Assembly: GCA_029531795.1 (NCBI GenBank)
Contig: JAPEIS010000001.1
Location: 4,836,001-4,900,000 of the forward strand
Direction of reading: 5' to 3'
Origin: Sclerotinia nivalis
Taxonomy: Eukaryota; Ascomycota; Leotiomycetes; Helotiales; Sclerotiniaceae
DNA length: 64,000 bases
The notes under the pieces are model-generated. The model worked only from the letters and a program-made list of their open reading frames with translations. It was not told the origin of the DNA and did not search any database. The translations under genes and the position numbers were made by a program. Of this stretch, positions 63,961 through 64,000 are shown in pieces. Each line of letters begins with the position of its first letter. Position 1 is the first letter of the stretch.

Positions 63961-64000
63961 AACAAATCGATCAAGATCGATTTTCGTTTTATCAAATAAT

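Overview
The window is nuclear DNA of a filamentous ascomycete (Pezizomycotina). The evidence is short GT-AG introns of about 50-70 nt with CTAAC/CTGAC-like branch sites, fungal-type tyrosinase, Brf1, Mus81, PRMT1 and AGM1 genes, and AT-rich transposon relics carrying C-to-T decay of the RIP type. The overall AT-rich, Leotiomycete-like character (Sclerotinia/Botrytis relatives) is an impression, not a demonstrated assignment.

Region 1 (1-26 kb) is ordinary gene space. In order it holds: a secreted or vesicular tyrosinase (minus); a 3.7-kb gene-poor gap; a calcineurin-type phosphoesterase with a long disordered N-terminus and a broken frame (minus); a PRMT1-type arginine methyltransferase with two microexons (minus); TFIIIB subunit Brf1 (plus); phosphoacetylglucosamine mutase (plus); a small NTF2-like protein (plus); Mus81 (minus); and a microsomal cytochrome P450 (plus). 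These are mostly housekeeping genes of unrelated pathways (Pol III transcription, chitin and glycan precursor synthesis, recombination, arginine methylation). The tyrosinase and the P450 are the accessory ones. I see no biosynthetic cluster.

Region 2 (26.5-41.6 kb, minus) is the most notable part. It is a very large gene, about 8.8 kb of coding sequence with three introns, whose product resembles the A subunit (TcA/TcdA-like) of bacterial insecticidal Tc toxin complexes. The gene is cut by a complete Ty1/copia LTR retrotransposon (34071-39843). Its two 530-bp LTRs look identical by eye and it is flanked by a 5-bp target-site duplication, AAGGA. The coding frame on both sides is otherwise open, so the disruption looks very recent. 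No TcB or TcC partner gene lies in the window.

Region 3 (about 42.2-64 kb) is a heterochromatin-like nest of Ty3/gypsy elements. It holds an old AT-rich relic (minus, about 42.5-47.5 kb). A plus-oriented chromovirus-like element (called Gyp-2 here) has its 5' LTR split by a second, minus-oriented copy (Gyp-1, 47738-53375, TSD TCTAT). A third minus-oriented copy (Gyp-3) begins at 58871, truncates Gyp-2 and runs off the window. Two nearly identical 255-bp elements with TG...CA ends and perfect 5-bp duplications sit in opposite orientations inside Gyp-2. All gypsy copies carry stops and shifts that fit CpA-to-TpA change.

Splice sites and joins given here were worked out by eye from consensus signals and frame continuity; no alignment or search was run.
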